A stretch of DNA of 64,000 bases, from the NCBI GenBank assembly GCA_034440635.1, contig JAOTON010001698.1:124001-188000 (forward strand), read 5' to 3'. Both the position numbers and the translations under genes were made by a program. The first letter of the stretch is position 1; every line of letters starts with the position of its first letter. Under the pieces are notes generated by a model that worked only from the letters and a program-made list of their open reading frames with translations, did no database searches and was not told the DNA's origin. Below are positions 36,020 to 47,709 of the stretch, one piece after another. This DNA comes from Lepas anatifera. Taxonomy: Eukaryota > Arthropoda > Thecostraca > Lepadidae.

Positions 36020-37740
36020 AGCGTGCCCTTTGAGAGCACCAGGTGTACGGGAGATTTCGGCAGGCTCGGCAGGCGGTGGCGCCTCAGACGGCTGAGGCCG
36101 TTGTTTCGGCGCCGCTGTCCAATCCAATTAGGCGCAGAGGGCCGCTCCATGCTTGGCTGGGCGGCAGCCGAGCGCGCTCGTGGCTTCGCGCGCCTTTCGC
36201 GCCGCTCTTTGGCGCCGTCCGCCGATAGACAATGGCGCGGTTAGCGGCCTGCTGGCGGAGGCCTCACGCAAATGCGCGCTCACGCAGCCACGCAGCTGGC
36301 GCCCTGTACGCTTCGGCAGAGCTCTGACGCTCTCCCTCTCCAACTGTCCTCTGCCACTCCAGGACTGGACATCTGAGTTTTTCACCCATGACTCTCACCA
36401 GTCAGGTTTTAGCTTCGTTCGCTCGGCTTATACGAAAACCCTGGTGCAAGAAGTGAAGCAGTTATAGTTTCCTTGAAAGAGCTTGTGACGCCTATCAGGC
36501 AGTGGTTCATGATGATTCCAATAGTCCTGGGCCCGCCGCAACAGCGACTAACGCTTTTGCTCTGCTTGCCGTCGTTTTCGACGCCACGCGAGGTGCTGGC
36601 GCGTATCGACGCCGGTGGGTTCGGGCTGCGGCCACCGCTGATCGCTGCTCGGCATGCAACGGCCGCGGCGGAGGGCGTCGCGCCGATGGACAGAGCGGGC
36701 GGGCACCCCCAGGACTCTGCCCGCTCTCAACGCGCCTGCCTCCCCGCCAACCAGCCGCGCCAGACGCCATGTTGGAGTTTTTGTTCGCGCTTAATGACGA
36801 AAATTCGGCGGTATATTGAAAGAAAGGCCGGTGGAATGGCGCCTGCCGCGGCCTAAACACAAACACAAAGCCGGCGCCGCGGCCTGTCAGGCCCGGTCGG
36901 CGTCCGCCACTCGACGCTTTTGTTCGCGAATAAAACAAGACGCGGCTAATTCTATTAATTTGAGAGCGCCGGACAAAAAGCGCGACGTCGCCGGCGGTTG
37001 CGGCGCGGGACGTGACGATCACAACGCGCCAAAATGGAGTCGGCTGGTGTGTCGGCGCAGCCGGCTGGTGCGTGAGCTGGTTTCCAGTGGGCTGGTCACG
37101 CGATGGTGGTGCAGGTCGTGCCTCTGGGGAGAGCGGCGGGGGCGCTCTCGCCTGCCGCCGCCGCGGTGCCGAAGCCAGCTGCCCCCAGCGTGGGGTCGCT
37201 TGTCATCCCAGAGCGCAGCTTCCATTGTTTTCCGCCGGTGAGTACACAGGAGTGCGGCCGGTGGCCACGCGCCCCCGGCCTCCTCCCCCTTCACCCGTCG
37301 TCACTCCCCCACCAGCGCACTGATCCGCTGCCAGGATTGGTGGGCGGTGTGTCGGATGCTTCCCATCCCGACTCGTCTCATTACATGGACTGGGGCCGGA
37401 TTAATCTGGGAAGAGTTGGGGGACAATAGCGCCAGTCCTGAGCCCTTTGTGAGCACCTTCCGACAAAGCAGACCGCGGAGGTGTGCGTATTATCGCCGCA
37501 AGTCATACCCGAAATACGCGGCTGAGGCCGGCGTGGCCAACCGGGCGTGTGATGGGCATACACAGAGAGCGAGAGCGGATCACACCCTGGTCCAGCGGCG
37601 GCGGCAGACACAGAAGACACACACGGAGAGACGGCGGCGGCGGCGGCGTTTGACACTCACACTCACAGAGGTGCAGATCAGACACCCCGCCGCCCCCATT
37701 CTCAGCCACATCGCCGCCTGAGATCTGTCACGCCGCCGCC
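36020..37740. promoter_or_regulatory. Large GC-rich intronic island
   Basis: About 1.7 kb of CpG-dense DNA with open frames on both strands (36507-37022 - is 171 codons), none recognisable. An alternative omb promoter or a regulatory cluster is possible; neither is shown by the sequence. Confidence 0.4.
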
Positions 37741-39339
37741 AGCTGCCCCAACACGCAGGCCGTGGCAGATGAAGAGTGCTGCAGCCTCACTCACAGGCGA
37801 ATTTCACGCTCGAAAAGCTTATAGGTACCCTCTTCTGACCCGGCATTGTTTTTTATTGGCGCGCCGTCGCACTGGTTGTTTGTTATCAAGATGACTGGCA
37901 ACTATTCTATTCCTCGGGTTGTGTTCGTAAATTTCTTAATTAGGTCTGCCTTAAATGATCAAATTTAACTGTGTACTCCGCTAGGTGCTCTTTATTCTCG
38001 CTCGATATTCTTTAGTCAGCTTTAATTTTTCACCGTCATTTAGGCATTAAATTTCAGTAAAACTTACACTTTACCTTGCGCGGTCAGGCATATGTTTGGT
38101 TTCACATAATTCCTCCGCAACAATGACCATGATACATGGGCGGTACAAACTGCCACGAAGAACGATAGCAGTGAGTCACTTTTACTATTAGAAAAAAACA
38201 TGCGCTCTTCCACCTCTTTGTTAGGAGAGAAAAAAACATTTGGATGGAATCTGTGCACTGGTCACCTATGAAAGAATGACGCCCTGGAGAAAGAAATGCT
38301 CCTAACTTGGCACAAGAGAGTATTTAGAGGGGTTGCACGTGCATTAAACCCTTTTAAAGCTGACCTTAGGCATTGTTGACGAACTCCAGAGAACACTCAG
38401 CCTAAGAAGGTCTCAGGATGCCAAACAAAATAGCTCCTCGAATGATGGCTAGGAGCACCTGCCGGGCATTCCAGACCTGTCAGTGGGCCGCTGAAGCTGA
38501 CCCGAGGAAGCCTTCGAATACAGGTTTGACGATTTCAATTATTGGTCTGAGTGCTTTGATGCTGGTCCAAGTGAAGCCCCCTCCCCACAAGAGCTTACCT
38601 GGGAAAGGGCTGAGACTGCCAGACTCGGGCAGCCAAGTGCTGGTTCGAAGGCCCGCCTGGTCATTCCTAAGAGTCTTCAAGTTTGTTTCTTTGATCCTAT
38701 AAATGGAAACCTCAGCTGTATCGTTTTGGTAAATCAGGATGCATCTTGTATCCCAAATTAAGCTGATAATTTGCTTAGAACGTGACTTAAAACACATAAT
38801 TGCAGTCACAGCTTTTTGCATGGTTTCGTGAGCAGCTCTCATATGCCTGCATTTTAGCTGTAGCCCTTTTCGGTAGAAATGTTGCTCTAAGAGTTTGCTC
38901 TGGTGATTAATTTATAATTAATAGTTTTTCTGATCCAGCCTGGGTATGCAGTTTTCCAGGGCATCATTCAACTTGTTTGCATTTTGCACTTTTTTTTGAA
39001 GGATCCTGCCGACAGCGGGCTGACCCAGGTTCGCCGTACAGCTGAGGTGAATGCATAGTTTTCAGCAAAAGCAATGATGCTCCTTGGATTGATAGGTAAT
39101 TCTGTGTATCACATTCAACGGTCAAATATGCACCACCGAATCTGATGCTGCCACTCTCTCCCACACCTGAAAAATGCGTGGCTGGAAGCAGCACATTGAG
39201 CATGAGCCATCCAGATGTAACTGTCTGGGAGTGATAAGCAGTTTAAGCTGTCGAGCCCTGACCTGAGGACGGGCGACACTAACATGGCGTCGACAGTAGC
39301 CGGGTGCTTCCAACACCGGACGCAGTATGTGTGAAGCGT

Positions 39340-39600
39340 TTACGCTAATGGACCTCTGAGCGGCCGCTTTTTGCCCAGCTTTTTGGTGACGCGCCGTGAC
39401 GGGACTAAGATCGTGCCACGTTGTCGGCGCATTCCGCGGCCACGCGGCGGCTGTGGCGCGGCTGCGTGCGCGGCGGCGATGGCGGCGCGATTTACGAGCC
39501 GACACGGCCGCCGGCGTGGCGCGCAATTTATGGCGCCACCGTCCCGGTGAGTCGTGTCGTTCACTGTTGGAACAGGCGCCGAGCTAAGGCCGGCAGCCCT
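39340..39600. promoter_or_regulatory. GC-rich intronic island
   Basis: Short CpG-dense block between AT-rich stretches, about 700 bp upstream of exon 2. No gene seen. Confidence 0.3.
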
Positions 39601-40329
39601 CCTGCCGACATCAGCAGCTGCACTGGGTCTTCTTTAGCAGCCTGGGAACACTTGAGGGCCTTGCTGGTATTCAGGGAGGTGTTTTGGGGTAATTGTTATA
39701 GGTTGCAATGAAATGAAATGATGTGTTTATGAGGGTACCTGAGTGCATTTCTGATGCTGTACAAGAGTATGCAAAAATAAGCACGTGCAACGTATTAGTA
39801 GTAAGGTGGTCGATTTGTTAAAGCGATTATCCCACTTACTAGCCATATATACGGTTTATCGCTACATGTTGCAGGGCATGGTTTGATGCTACACGGCTTA
39901 TTGTCCGTCTGGATTATTCAGCGTTAATAAAAGCACTTCGCACCATCTGGCATCTGGGATTTGAAGAGGTAGATGGACAGATTGGGCACCTTCCAATCAG
40001 TCCTGAATTTACGACTGATGATGCTTCATAATCTACTACGATACTCCATTAGGTGTCAGTAACGAAGTCGGTAACATCTGTCCTGGCGGGCCAAATTCAG
40101 GCGACATGAGAACAACCGTCTGGGCGCTGCTGGTCCCAGATCTAAATGACATCTAAACATTGGACAGAGTGCCTGTGGCCGTTATCCTGTCATCGCCACT
40201 CCCCCTCTCGCCGCTGGGTGGCGCTGCTGCCCCCCGTGCCCTGTCCCGCCACTGGCTCCGCGGCGGTTTTATGGCCTGATTGACCGATAGCTGGTGTGGC
40301 GCTAACTTGGCGTGCACTTCTGTTCACAG

Positions 40330-40443
40330 GCAAATGTTCCCGCAAATGAAGTTCCGCATGTCGGGGCTGGATCCCAAGTCCAAGTACATCCTGCTGCTGG
40401 ACATCGTCGCCGCCGACGACTGCCGTTACAAATTCCACAACAG
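40330..40443 (+). CDS. omb: Tbx2/3-class T-box factor (omb), coding exon 2
   Basis: This 114-bp exon encodes the next 38 residues of the T-box domain, running [19 protein letters not shown] then [18 protein letters not shown]. It contributes the beta-sandwich core of the DNA-binding domain. The acceptor reads TTCTGTTCACAG, ending at 40329. The first base G completes the Arg codon begun in exon 1, and the exon ends with AG of a Ser codon before GTGAGA at 40444, so both boundaries are phase 2 and the length is a multiple of three. The [15 protein letters not shown] stretch is diagnostic of Tbx2/3 among T-box subfamilies, and the QMFPQMKFR wording resembles arthropod omb more than vertebrate TBX2 (from memory). 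No stop or frameshift is present. It lies in a GC-rich patch (about 40190-40445) within otherwise AT-richer intron. Confidence 0.95.
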
Positions 40444-43400
40444 GTGAGAGCGCTCAGACCGTGGTCGATGAGGCTGCCGATATCTGATCTTGGAGCGGCC
40501 TGCCCTTCCCTCTTCTACCCCCACCCACAACTGGACTGCAGCAGCTTGCTAGATTGTTTCGTGAAGTGTACGGCAGACCAGTATCTTGATTGAATTTTCA
40601 CTAAATTAAATTTTCATTGGAATTTAGCCAGATATAAACTTATATTTCTTAGCCCTGCTGCGATGAGCTCTGGAACAGACTGTGGTGAGAAATTTCAGAA
40701 CGGTAACGATTAAGATTGTGATTCTAGTGATGGTATGATTTCTCACTCTGTGCCTGTCTTGCCCTATATCTCTTACTTCATGTTTCACAGTCACCCCAGT
40801 GGGGTAATGGGGAACTAAATTCCTACAAAACATTTCAATTCCTCCTGCACAATATTCTGGAAGTTAAGTTCAAAAGAAAACCAGAAGTTGGCAGAGCGCC
40901 GTAAACAAAAAAATATCATCAAGAAATTAAAACACTTGATAAGTTGTTAATTGGCCTTTCCCTTCGAATCTTGAATGAATCCCTATCAAATAACAATCAT
41001 GCTTATTGGTGCAGCATTTTGAATATATCAGGCATTTTCATTTTACTGCAATTTTAGCCGCAGAGCAAATATTAAACATGTTTGCAGGGGTCGAAAAACT
41101 TACCATTTTGGCATTCTTAATGGTGACAGCCCAAGGTGGACAAGGTGACACAAATTAGCTTATACATTTCCTCCAGACGAATAACGGAACAAATAGCCAA
41201 ACTTTGCCCATGTAATCTAAGCTCACAATGTTTTTCAACAACTAAGATGGTCCAGGAGTATCCCTTGGTATCCTACTAACTTAAAACGTGCCACATTTTG
41301 CAGTCTGGGCTGGTGATGCATTTATGGTTTGGCATTTTCAATGGTGACAACCTGATCACTTTTTTGGCCCCTGCATGTTTGCTTTTCAGCACATGACAAA
41401 GCATCACACGACGCACTAATGCAAGTTATTGAGCATTCGTAGTATTGTTGGTTTGGTCTACAGAGTATCTGTTTATTTGATCTATAATGCCCGTCGTGCC
41501 TACTATGTATCTACAGGTGACTTCGATTCATGCTTTCGCGGAAACAAATGAGACGACAACTTAAACAACATGTGACACCTTTATAATTGGATACAATTAG
41601 AGAACTGAGATAGACATGTGATAGAGCACAATGAAAGCTCCCGTTTAAATATGATGTTTGTCTCAGAACTCACCATTCACGGATAAAAGGCGAGGATTTA
41701 GCGCGAGGACCGCCCCACTTGGCAGCTGGTGCGTTGGTAAGCCCCCCGCGAGTGCCGCCCCCTTCGACCCTAAACCCCCGGCCCAAAGTCCACCTATCCA
41801 CCGTCAGTTGTTGGAAGCTGTCTGGCGTGGAAGAAGATATATGGGCTCAAAATGCAGCGCTCTTATGAAACGCAGTGTTTTCGTAAAAGTCGAGTTCTGG
41901 AAGAAACAGAACAGGAAACCAGAGTTTTTTTGGCGTGCTCTACGCGACTGACAGTTCAAATCTCATGAAGATGCCATACTCTCTTTTCAGAATGCCAGAA
42001 CCTCAGGCATCCAATAATGGTTGATACAAATTCAAACTTTGGGTTTGGTTGTCATGGTATTTTCACTTTCTAACGTAAGAAGGGAAACACCAAATCACAT
42101 TGTCAAACTGCTTGTCAGAAAAACATGATAGGTGACTCGGTGGTGTGGTTGGGAAAGCTCAAACCCTGCTCCAAATAGGGCAGACATTTCTCTAAAAATC
42201 GAACTCCAGCAGGAAAATCTGACATCGTAGCAGTTACAGACTATAATTCTGGTGTAATAGTATACCTTGGTACTTCGCAGGACTTTTTTATTAAACGGAC
42301 TACGCAGTGCATTTTCTAAGAGATGTTCAGCATTCTGTTCCACAATAGTTTGTAATTTGCTACCTGCGAGGAGATCAACTGCCATTCAGTGTCACAGAAT
42401 GCCGGGGCGCTCGGAGAAGATAGGTCTGGTAGTTCCCCTCTTTTGTCTCCGCTCTTTGTAGCACCGCCGGCTGTGATCGATCGTGATTGGCTTAGAACGA
42501 CTGATATCGACTTCAATGCGTGGGGTCATACCAACCAACATCATGAAACATAAGAAGCCTATCCATCAATTTGACCAAAATACATACAATCATCGATTAT
42601 ATGTAGACAAAGTATACATATAAATATGTAGACATCCAGATTGAAAGATTGACAATTCAAACGCACAAACGTTATAAAGTCTACATATAAAAAAGACCGA
42701 AATATTTCCCAGTATGGGAAAATAGAATACCAGTCGGTTTCCGGAACTAAGTCGGCCAGCTAGCGCCGTTTCTGAGCCGTGTCTCTTTGTTGGAGCGTCG
42801 ACAGCAGGCGGCAGGTTTTGTGCCAGTGCCGCGGGCCAGCACAGGTGAGCGTCGCTTGACGACGATGCCACCTGGCGGCTCAGATGGCCCCACACCTTTG
42901 CAGTCACGGATCTAGAATTTCGTTAAAGGAGGGGAAGGGAAACGCCGCTTAGTTTGGTATCGCGGGCGATGTCCTCATGAATCTAATTTGAGCTGTTTTC
43001 AGGGTGTGGGTGTTTCAAGAATTGTGCAGAGAGGTATTGTATCTATGTTTGTATCTTAGACTTTATGCATGGCGGGAGGCGGGGAGAGGGGGTTATAGCC
43101 AAATGCAGTCTGCAGCCGATATGAAAGGGCTGCCAACAAAGGAAAGCGTCGGAAAACTGGGTGTCTGCACCTGAGCTGAGCCTAAAGCCAACCTGAAGAC
43201 ATATGTAGGTACCGCACAGTTTGGGCATTTCACGGGAGTTTGACTGCCCATGTAGGACACCGGCGATTACCAGGTACACTCTTACAGGTTTGGGAAACAG
43301 ACGATCCCCTTTGCCTCCTGGTTTTATTCCTGCACCTTTGTAGGTGAACAGAAACGACGTCTAGCATGTGCATTAGCTAATTAGTTAAATTATTTATAAT

Positions 43401-43747
43401 AATTTCATAAGCACCCAGACGGATTCCGGTAAAGGCTCGAGTCAGGACCATAAAACGTCATACACAGACATTAGAATACCATACAATATAAATATAGCTC
43501 CAAACACTTCTGCCAAACCAAGTTCAATGCAAAATATGCCGATGCCTAATTAGGTCATGGAAATAGGGTGTATAGGGCTACATCTGAATAAGTTACTTAG
43601 TCGTCGATTTGAGTTCTAAACCTTACTATAATCTCATGCATTTGAGCTAAATAGTGAGGCCGGTAAAGGAGCGGTCGAATTGTGATAAGCCGGACGAGAC
43701 CCGCTGAGCGATAGATGAACAGACAGCCCTTTTGTGATCGGTTGCAC

Positions 43748-43947
43748 GCACTGACGGATCCAAGGGGGCCAAAGGGGCCCTGGCCCCCTTCAAAGCCTAA
43801 AATAGTATTTTTGGCCGCCCCTAAAAGGACCAAACTTTAGTAGTCTTTCTCTTTTAAAATCCTATGCTTTCGCGATTTTTTTCTCAATTAAGCCCCCCAA
43901 AACGTTGCTTTGCCCCCTCAAAAAGTTGCTCCTGGATCCACCAATGA
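43748..43947. mobile_element. Small TIR element (MITE), GACGGATCCA type
   Basis: It begins GCACTGACGGATCCA and ends TGGATCCACCAATG (imperfect TIR), with a GGGGCC-rich interior palindrome after the left end. Related termini occur at 12058-12217. Confidence 0.5.
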
Positions 43948-44151
43948 TGGCACGCATGCGGCTTCAGCAACACATCCGTCATGGTGACTCTGCCAGCCGG
44001 CTTGAGCACTGAACAATAGCATCCAGGCACTTCAAATTTCATCGGGAGGTTGAACTGTTTTTGTCTATTTAATGAGCCAGGATAATTTAATTTTTATATT
44101 ATTGGGAAAATAGACATGGTGTTGTATTGGCGGCTGGCAAGCAAGCAGATA

Positions 44152-45079
44152 GGGGAGACCGGGGCAAAACGGACGCCCTAAGTGTTTTTCTAACATAGCA
44201 AGCTCAATATAGGGCCGAAAATTTTAAGCTATACACCCTGACGTAGCCTAATGAATTGTGCCTCTAATGTAAGAGTATCAACTTGAAAAATTGATTTGGA
44301 AAAACATGGCAGTAAAATGTATCAGTTAATGTTTTTTGTCCGTTTTGCCCCAACCCTGGGGCAAAATGGTTTTCAGGAAGGGGCAAAACGGACACAACTG
44401 CTGTCGTTGTACTTTGCTTGAGCATCCCCAAAGATATATAAATCCACATCCCTGGCAGCCTGGGTAATATGGCGAAAAAATTATGTTTTCGTTAAAGCGT
44501 CAACATCTTTTAAATCAGTTAAAATTTTAACCTGCTTTCATTTTGACATAAGGCTGCCGCCCACCCTGGACTCGCCCCTGCCTTGTTTTCTCGCTGTTTT
44601 TGTGACATTTCTACAATAACAAACTACATAGCACATTATCCTAAGTGTTGGGGGTAAACCGGACCATCAGAACATTTTACACCATTGGTCCATTTTACCC
44701 CGTCCGTTTTGTCCCACAGATACTCCGATTCAAGTTTTTACGTGTTGGAAAAAATAGCAGGCTTTGAGATTTGAAATTACCCTTACCCTAAGCCTACACT
44801 GCCACTTATTCATACATATCACCATCAGAACTGAACTCAGTTTGTCACTCGAAAAAACGAAGATTTAGAACTTGTAAATATCGTAATACTTACAGGAAAA
44901 CCCTCTCCAGCCAGCTCGCGTCGAAATGATGCCGCTAACTGACAATATACACGCTATTTTCTGATGTCCTTTGTCTAAAGCAGTAGTTCATCCTCTAAAA
45001 TCTAGGTAGAAACACCAGCAACATACCGAAACAGATAAAATCTGTTTTGCTCTAAAGTCCGTTTTGCCCCGGTCTCCCC
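44152..45079. mobile_element. 928-bp TIR element with GGGGCAAAACGGA repeats
   Basis: It starts GGGGAGACCGGGGCAAAACG and ends with the reverse complement (CGTTTTGCCCCGGTCTCCCC); the TIR is about 23 bp and perfect. Internal copies of GGGGCAAAACGGAC and its complement occur near 44335-44395 and 44695-44715. No ORF of note and no obvious target duplication. Non-autonomous DNA transposon, superfamily unknown. Confidence 0.75.
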
Positions 45080-46337
45080 TTCAACTCATGCGTGGGTGAT
45101 TTTTTTTTTTTGAAACACAGAAAATTGGTCTTAGGTCAATAAGATAGAAAGGTCAATTTTAGAACTAAAACATGCATTTTTAATGCACTGTCTGCTGAAC
45201 CTCAACAACCAGGGTGTGAGCATAGTATCTCTATTCCAGGGTATGAGTTTTAGCGCGATAGGACTTTCGCAGTTCCTGCCGGCTGTTCGGCACCAATAAC
45301 CTCAATATTGTACCAAAGTCACATTGGAAATACTTGTCGTAGGTGCTCTCTTATATCCAGATTTCGGACAAGACTCAAGCCTAGTCAATAAAAAGGCGGT
45401 GTCTTCTGTGGTCAATCAGAGCACATGTTCACTGTATCTTCTTATCCACCTGAATGTGGAAAATGATCCGGGCATGACATCTAATTGATGAGCGTGGTTT
45501 GTATTTAGGCATCTGCCGTCCTTCCCAGTACCTGAAATTGATGTGCATTTTGAAGAAGAGTCCTAATACTTCCGTCCGATGTGTTCTATTAAATGCAGCT
45601 TTGGGAAATCTCGTTGACCCAGGTGGCACCACCACTCGTACACATAGGCCCTTCTTCAGCTCTTTGCCGCCATCTCTGGCCGCCACCAGTTCCGGGCAAA
45701 TCATCCCGCTTCATTGAGTGCATTAGCACGTATTGCAGTCGTCTCTAACTGCAGCTGTAAGGAAAATATTACGCAACTCGGGAATAGTTTTCGCGCTTGC
45801 TGCTAGAGAGACGTAAAAGTGCGCTGTAATGATTTCTTCCCGGACAATCTAGTCAGCTAGTCACACATTCCTTGTCGCTTGCGTTTCAGCGTTGGCAACT
45901 TATGCGATTTCTTTAAAGCTCTATACTAGGGGCGCACGGCGAATGAGGTGCCACGCAGCGAGTATATTAGCACCCGCCCCCTCCCCCAATCTGATCTGAG
46001 GGGGAGAGGGGTCCACAGTCTGCAGGCAAGTCCAAATGCACTGGCCGACACACCTCCTGCCGAGCTTTAATGCGTTTCTGCTGGTTGGGATGGCCCTGCT
46101 AGCTGTCCTTTATTGCTTTATCATAGCCCGATAAGGCCCATTACCGGTTTACAGTGAGTTTAGCGGGCTGCCTTATCTAGGTGAAAGCTCTACCCAGTCA
46201 TCAAACTTGATTGGCTATTTCCGACCTAATTGGCTGATATGAAGAATGCAAATTTACCAAAACATATCCAGGTGGCGGAAGTGTGGTGCGCTTCCGTAAA
46301 CCATAAATTGATGATAAGGATCACCAGCTGCAGTTCC

Positions 46338-47222
46338 GGCGCCCCTCCCTGGTACGGTCGACAGGAGCCTATCCCCGGTACGGCCGACAGGCGCCCCTTC
46401 CTGGTACGGCCAACAGGCGCCCCTTCCTGGTACGGCCAACAGGCGCCCCTCCGTGTTACGGCCGCCAGGCGCCCCTCCCTGGTACGGCCGCCAGGCGCCC
46501 CTCCCTGTTACGGCCGCCAGGTGCCCCTCCCTGGTACGGCCGCCAGGCGCCCCTTCCTGGTACGGCCAACAGGCGCCCCTTCCTGGTACGGCCGCCAGGC
46601 GCCCCTCCCTGGTACGGCCGACAGGCGCCCCTTCCTGGTACGGCCGACAGGCGCCCCTCTCTGGTACGGCCGATAGGCGCCCCTTCCTGGTACGGCCAAC
46701 AGGTGCCCCTCCCTGGTACGGCCGCCAGGCGCCCCTCCTTGGTATGGCCAACAGGTGCCCCTCCCTGGTACGGCCAACAGGCGTCCCTTCCTGGTACGGC
46801 CGCCAGGCGCCCCTCCCTGTTACGGCCGCCAGGCGCCCCTCCCTGGTACGGCCGCCAGGCGCCCCTCCCTGGTACGGCCGCCAGGCGCCCCTCCCTGGTA
46901 CGGCCGCCAGGCACCCCTCCCTGGTACGGCCAACAGGCGCCCCTTCCTGGTACGGTCGACAGGAGCCTATCCCCGGTACGGCCGACAAGCGCCCCTTCCT
47001 GGTACGGCCAACGGGTGCCCCTCCCTGGTACGACCAACAGGCGCCCCTTCCTGGTACGGCCGCCAGGCGCCCCTCCCTGTTACGGCCGCCAGGCGCCCCT
47101 CCCTGGTACGGCCGCCAGGCGCCCCTCCCTGGTACGGCCGCCAGGCGCCCCTCCCTGATACGGCCGCCAGGCACCCCTCCCTGGTACGGCCAACAGGCGC
47201 CCCTCCCCGGTACGGCCGACAG
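46338..47222. repeat. 26-bp GC-rich minisatellite with 598-bp higher-order period
   Basis: About 34 copies of a 26-bp unit with core GGTACGGCCGCCAGGCGCC. Variant units (GACAGG, AACAGG) alternate. The rare GTCGACAGGAGCCTATCCCC variant recurs at 46351 and 46949, exactly 598 bp or 23 units apart, showing a segmental duplication within the array. Because 26 is not a multiple of three, all frames read the same 26-residue peptide repeat. The long open frames on both strands (up to 306 codons, 46254-47174 -) follow from that and are not called genes. Confidence 0.9.
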
Positions 47223-47284
47223 GCTCGCCGCTTGGATGCTGACTGCGGATTTTTTATATAAATTTTGTTCAAGTTGTTTCTAGT

Positions 47285-47607
47285 ACGGTTGCTGGAGTCG
47301 GAGTCTCACTAAAGTCATCAAGGGACTTGTCACGGAGACCCCGACCCCACCACCCGAACGAGCAACTCCCTCAATGGAGGGTTAATTTAGAAGCCAAAGT
47401 TTAACGTCCCACAAAGCACAGGGACGGCCGCCCCGCTCAGGTCACCCTCTCACCAGTCAGTTGCCAGCCGACCTACGTCGGGCAAACCATTGAGCGCCGG
47501 AGCGTCTCAGGGGAACCGATCCCAAGCCTGGATATGCACTGCCACTGCATGCTTCTGAGCAGCGGGCCGGAGCCCAACGCTCTACCAACTGAGCTACCGG
47601 GGCGGCC
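47285..47607 (-). mobile_element. tRNA-derived SINE
   Basis: The minus strand begins CCGCCCCGGTAGCTCAGTTG with A box TAGCTCAGTTGG at 47585-47596. A weak B-box-like GGTTCCCC lies at about 47510-47517, farther than in a tRNA, so the head is diverged or carries an insertion. The body includes TTTAACGTCCCACAAAGCAC (+ strand, about 47399). Boundaries at the 3' side are uncertain. Confidence 0.6.
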
Positions 47608-47619
47608 ATTTAGCTCCTG

Positions 47620-47709
47620 ACTGTGGCTGCTGACTGCAATTGTGGATACTGACAGCCCCTGTGGCTGCTGACAGTGACATGACTACTGATAGTGGCTATT
47701 GGCTGTAGC
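47620..47709. repeat. Degenerate CTGACAGTGACTGTGG minisatellite, left part
   Basis: Degenerate tandem words (GTGGCTGCTGACTG, TGACAGTGACATGAC) continue on the far side of the inserted hAT element at 49588. Confidence 0.7.

Larger units (their letters stand above)
16247..40329 (+). other. omb intron 1 (about 24.1 kb)
   Basis: It is bounded by GTAAGT at 16247 and CACAG at 40325-40329, phase 2. No convincing host exon of another gene was seen in it on either strand. The content alternates between AT-rich DNA with transposon debris (listed separately) and GC/CpG-rich islands. Long early introns full of regulatory DNA are typical of developmental T-box genes. AT-rich stretches at 18721-22060, 26700-29550, 33510-35150 and 37760-39240 show nothing I can name beyond simple repeats. 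Confidence 0.85.

Noticed and set aside
46254..47283. Long ORFs (up to 306 codons) encoding Arg/Gly/Pro-rich repeats on both strands
   Set aside because: They follow from a 26-bp minisatellite with no stop in any phase; the peptide repeat is the same in all frames, and no gene structure surrounds it.
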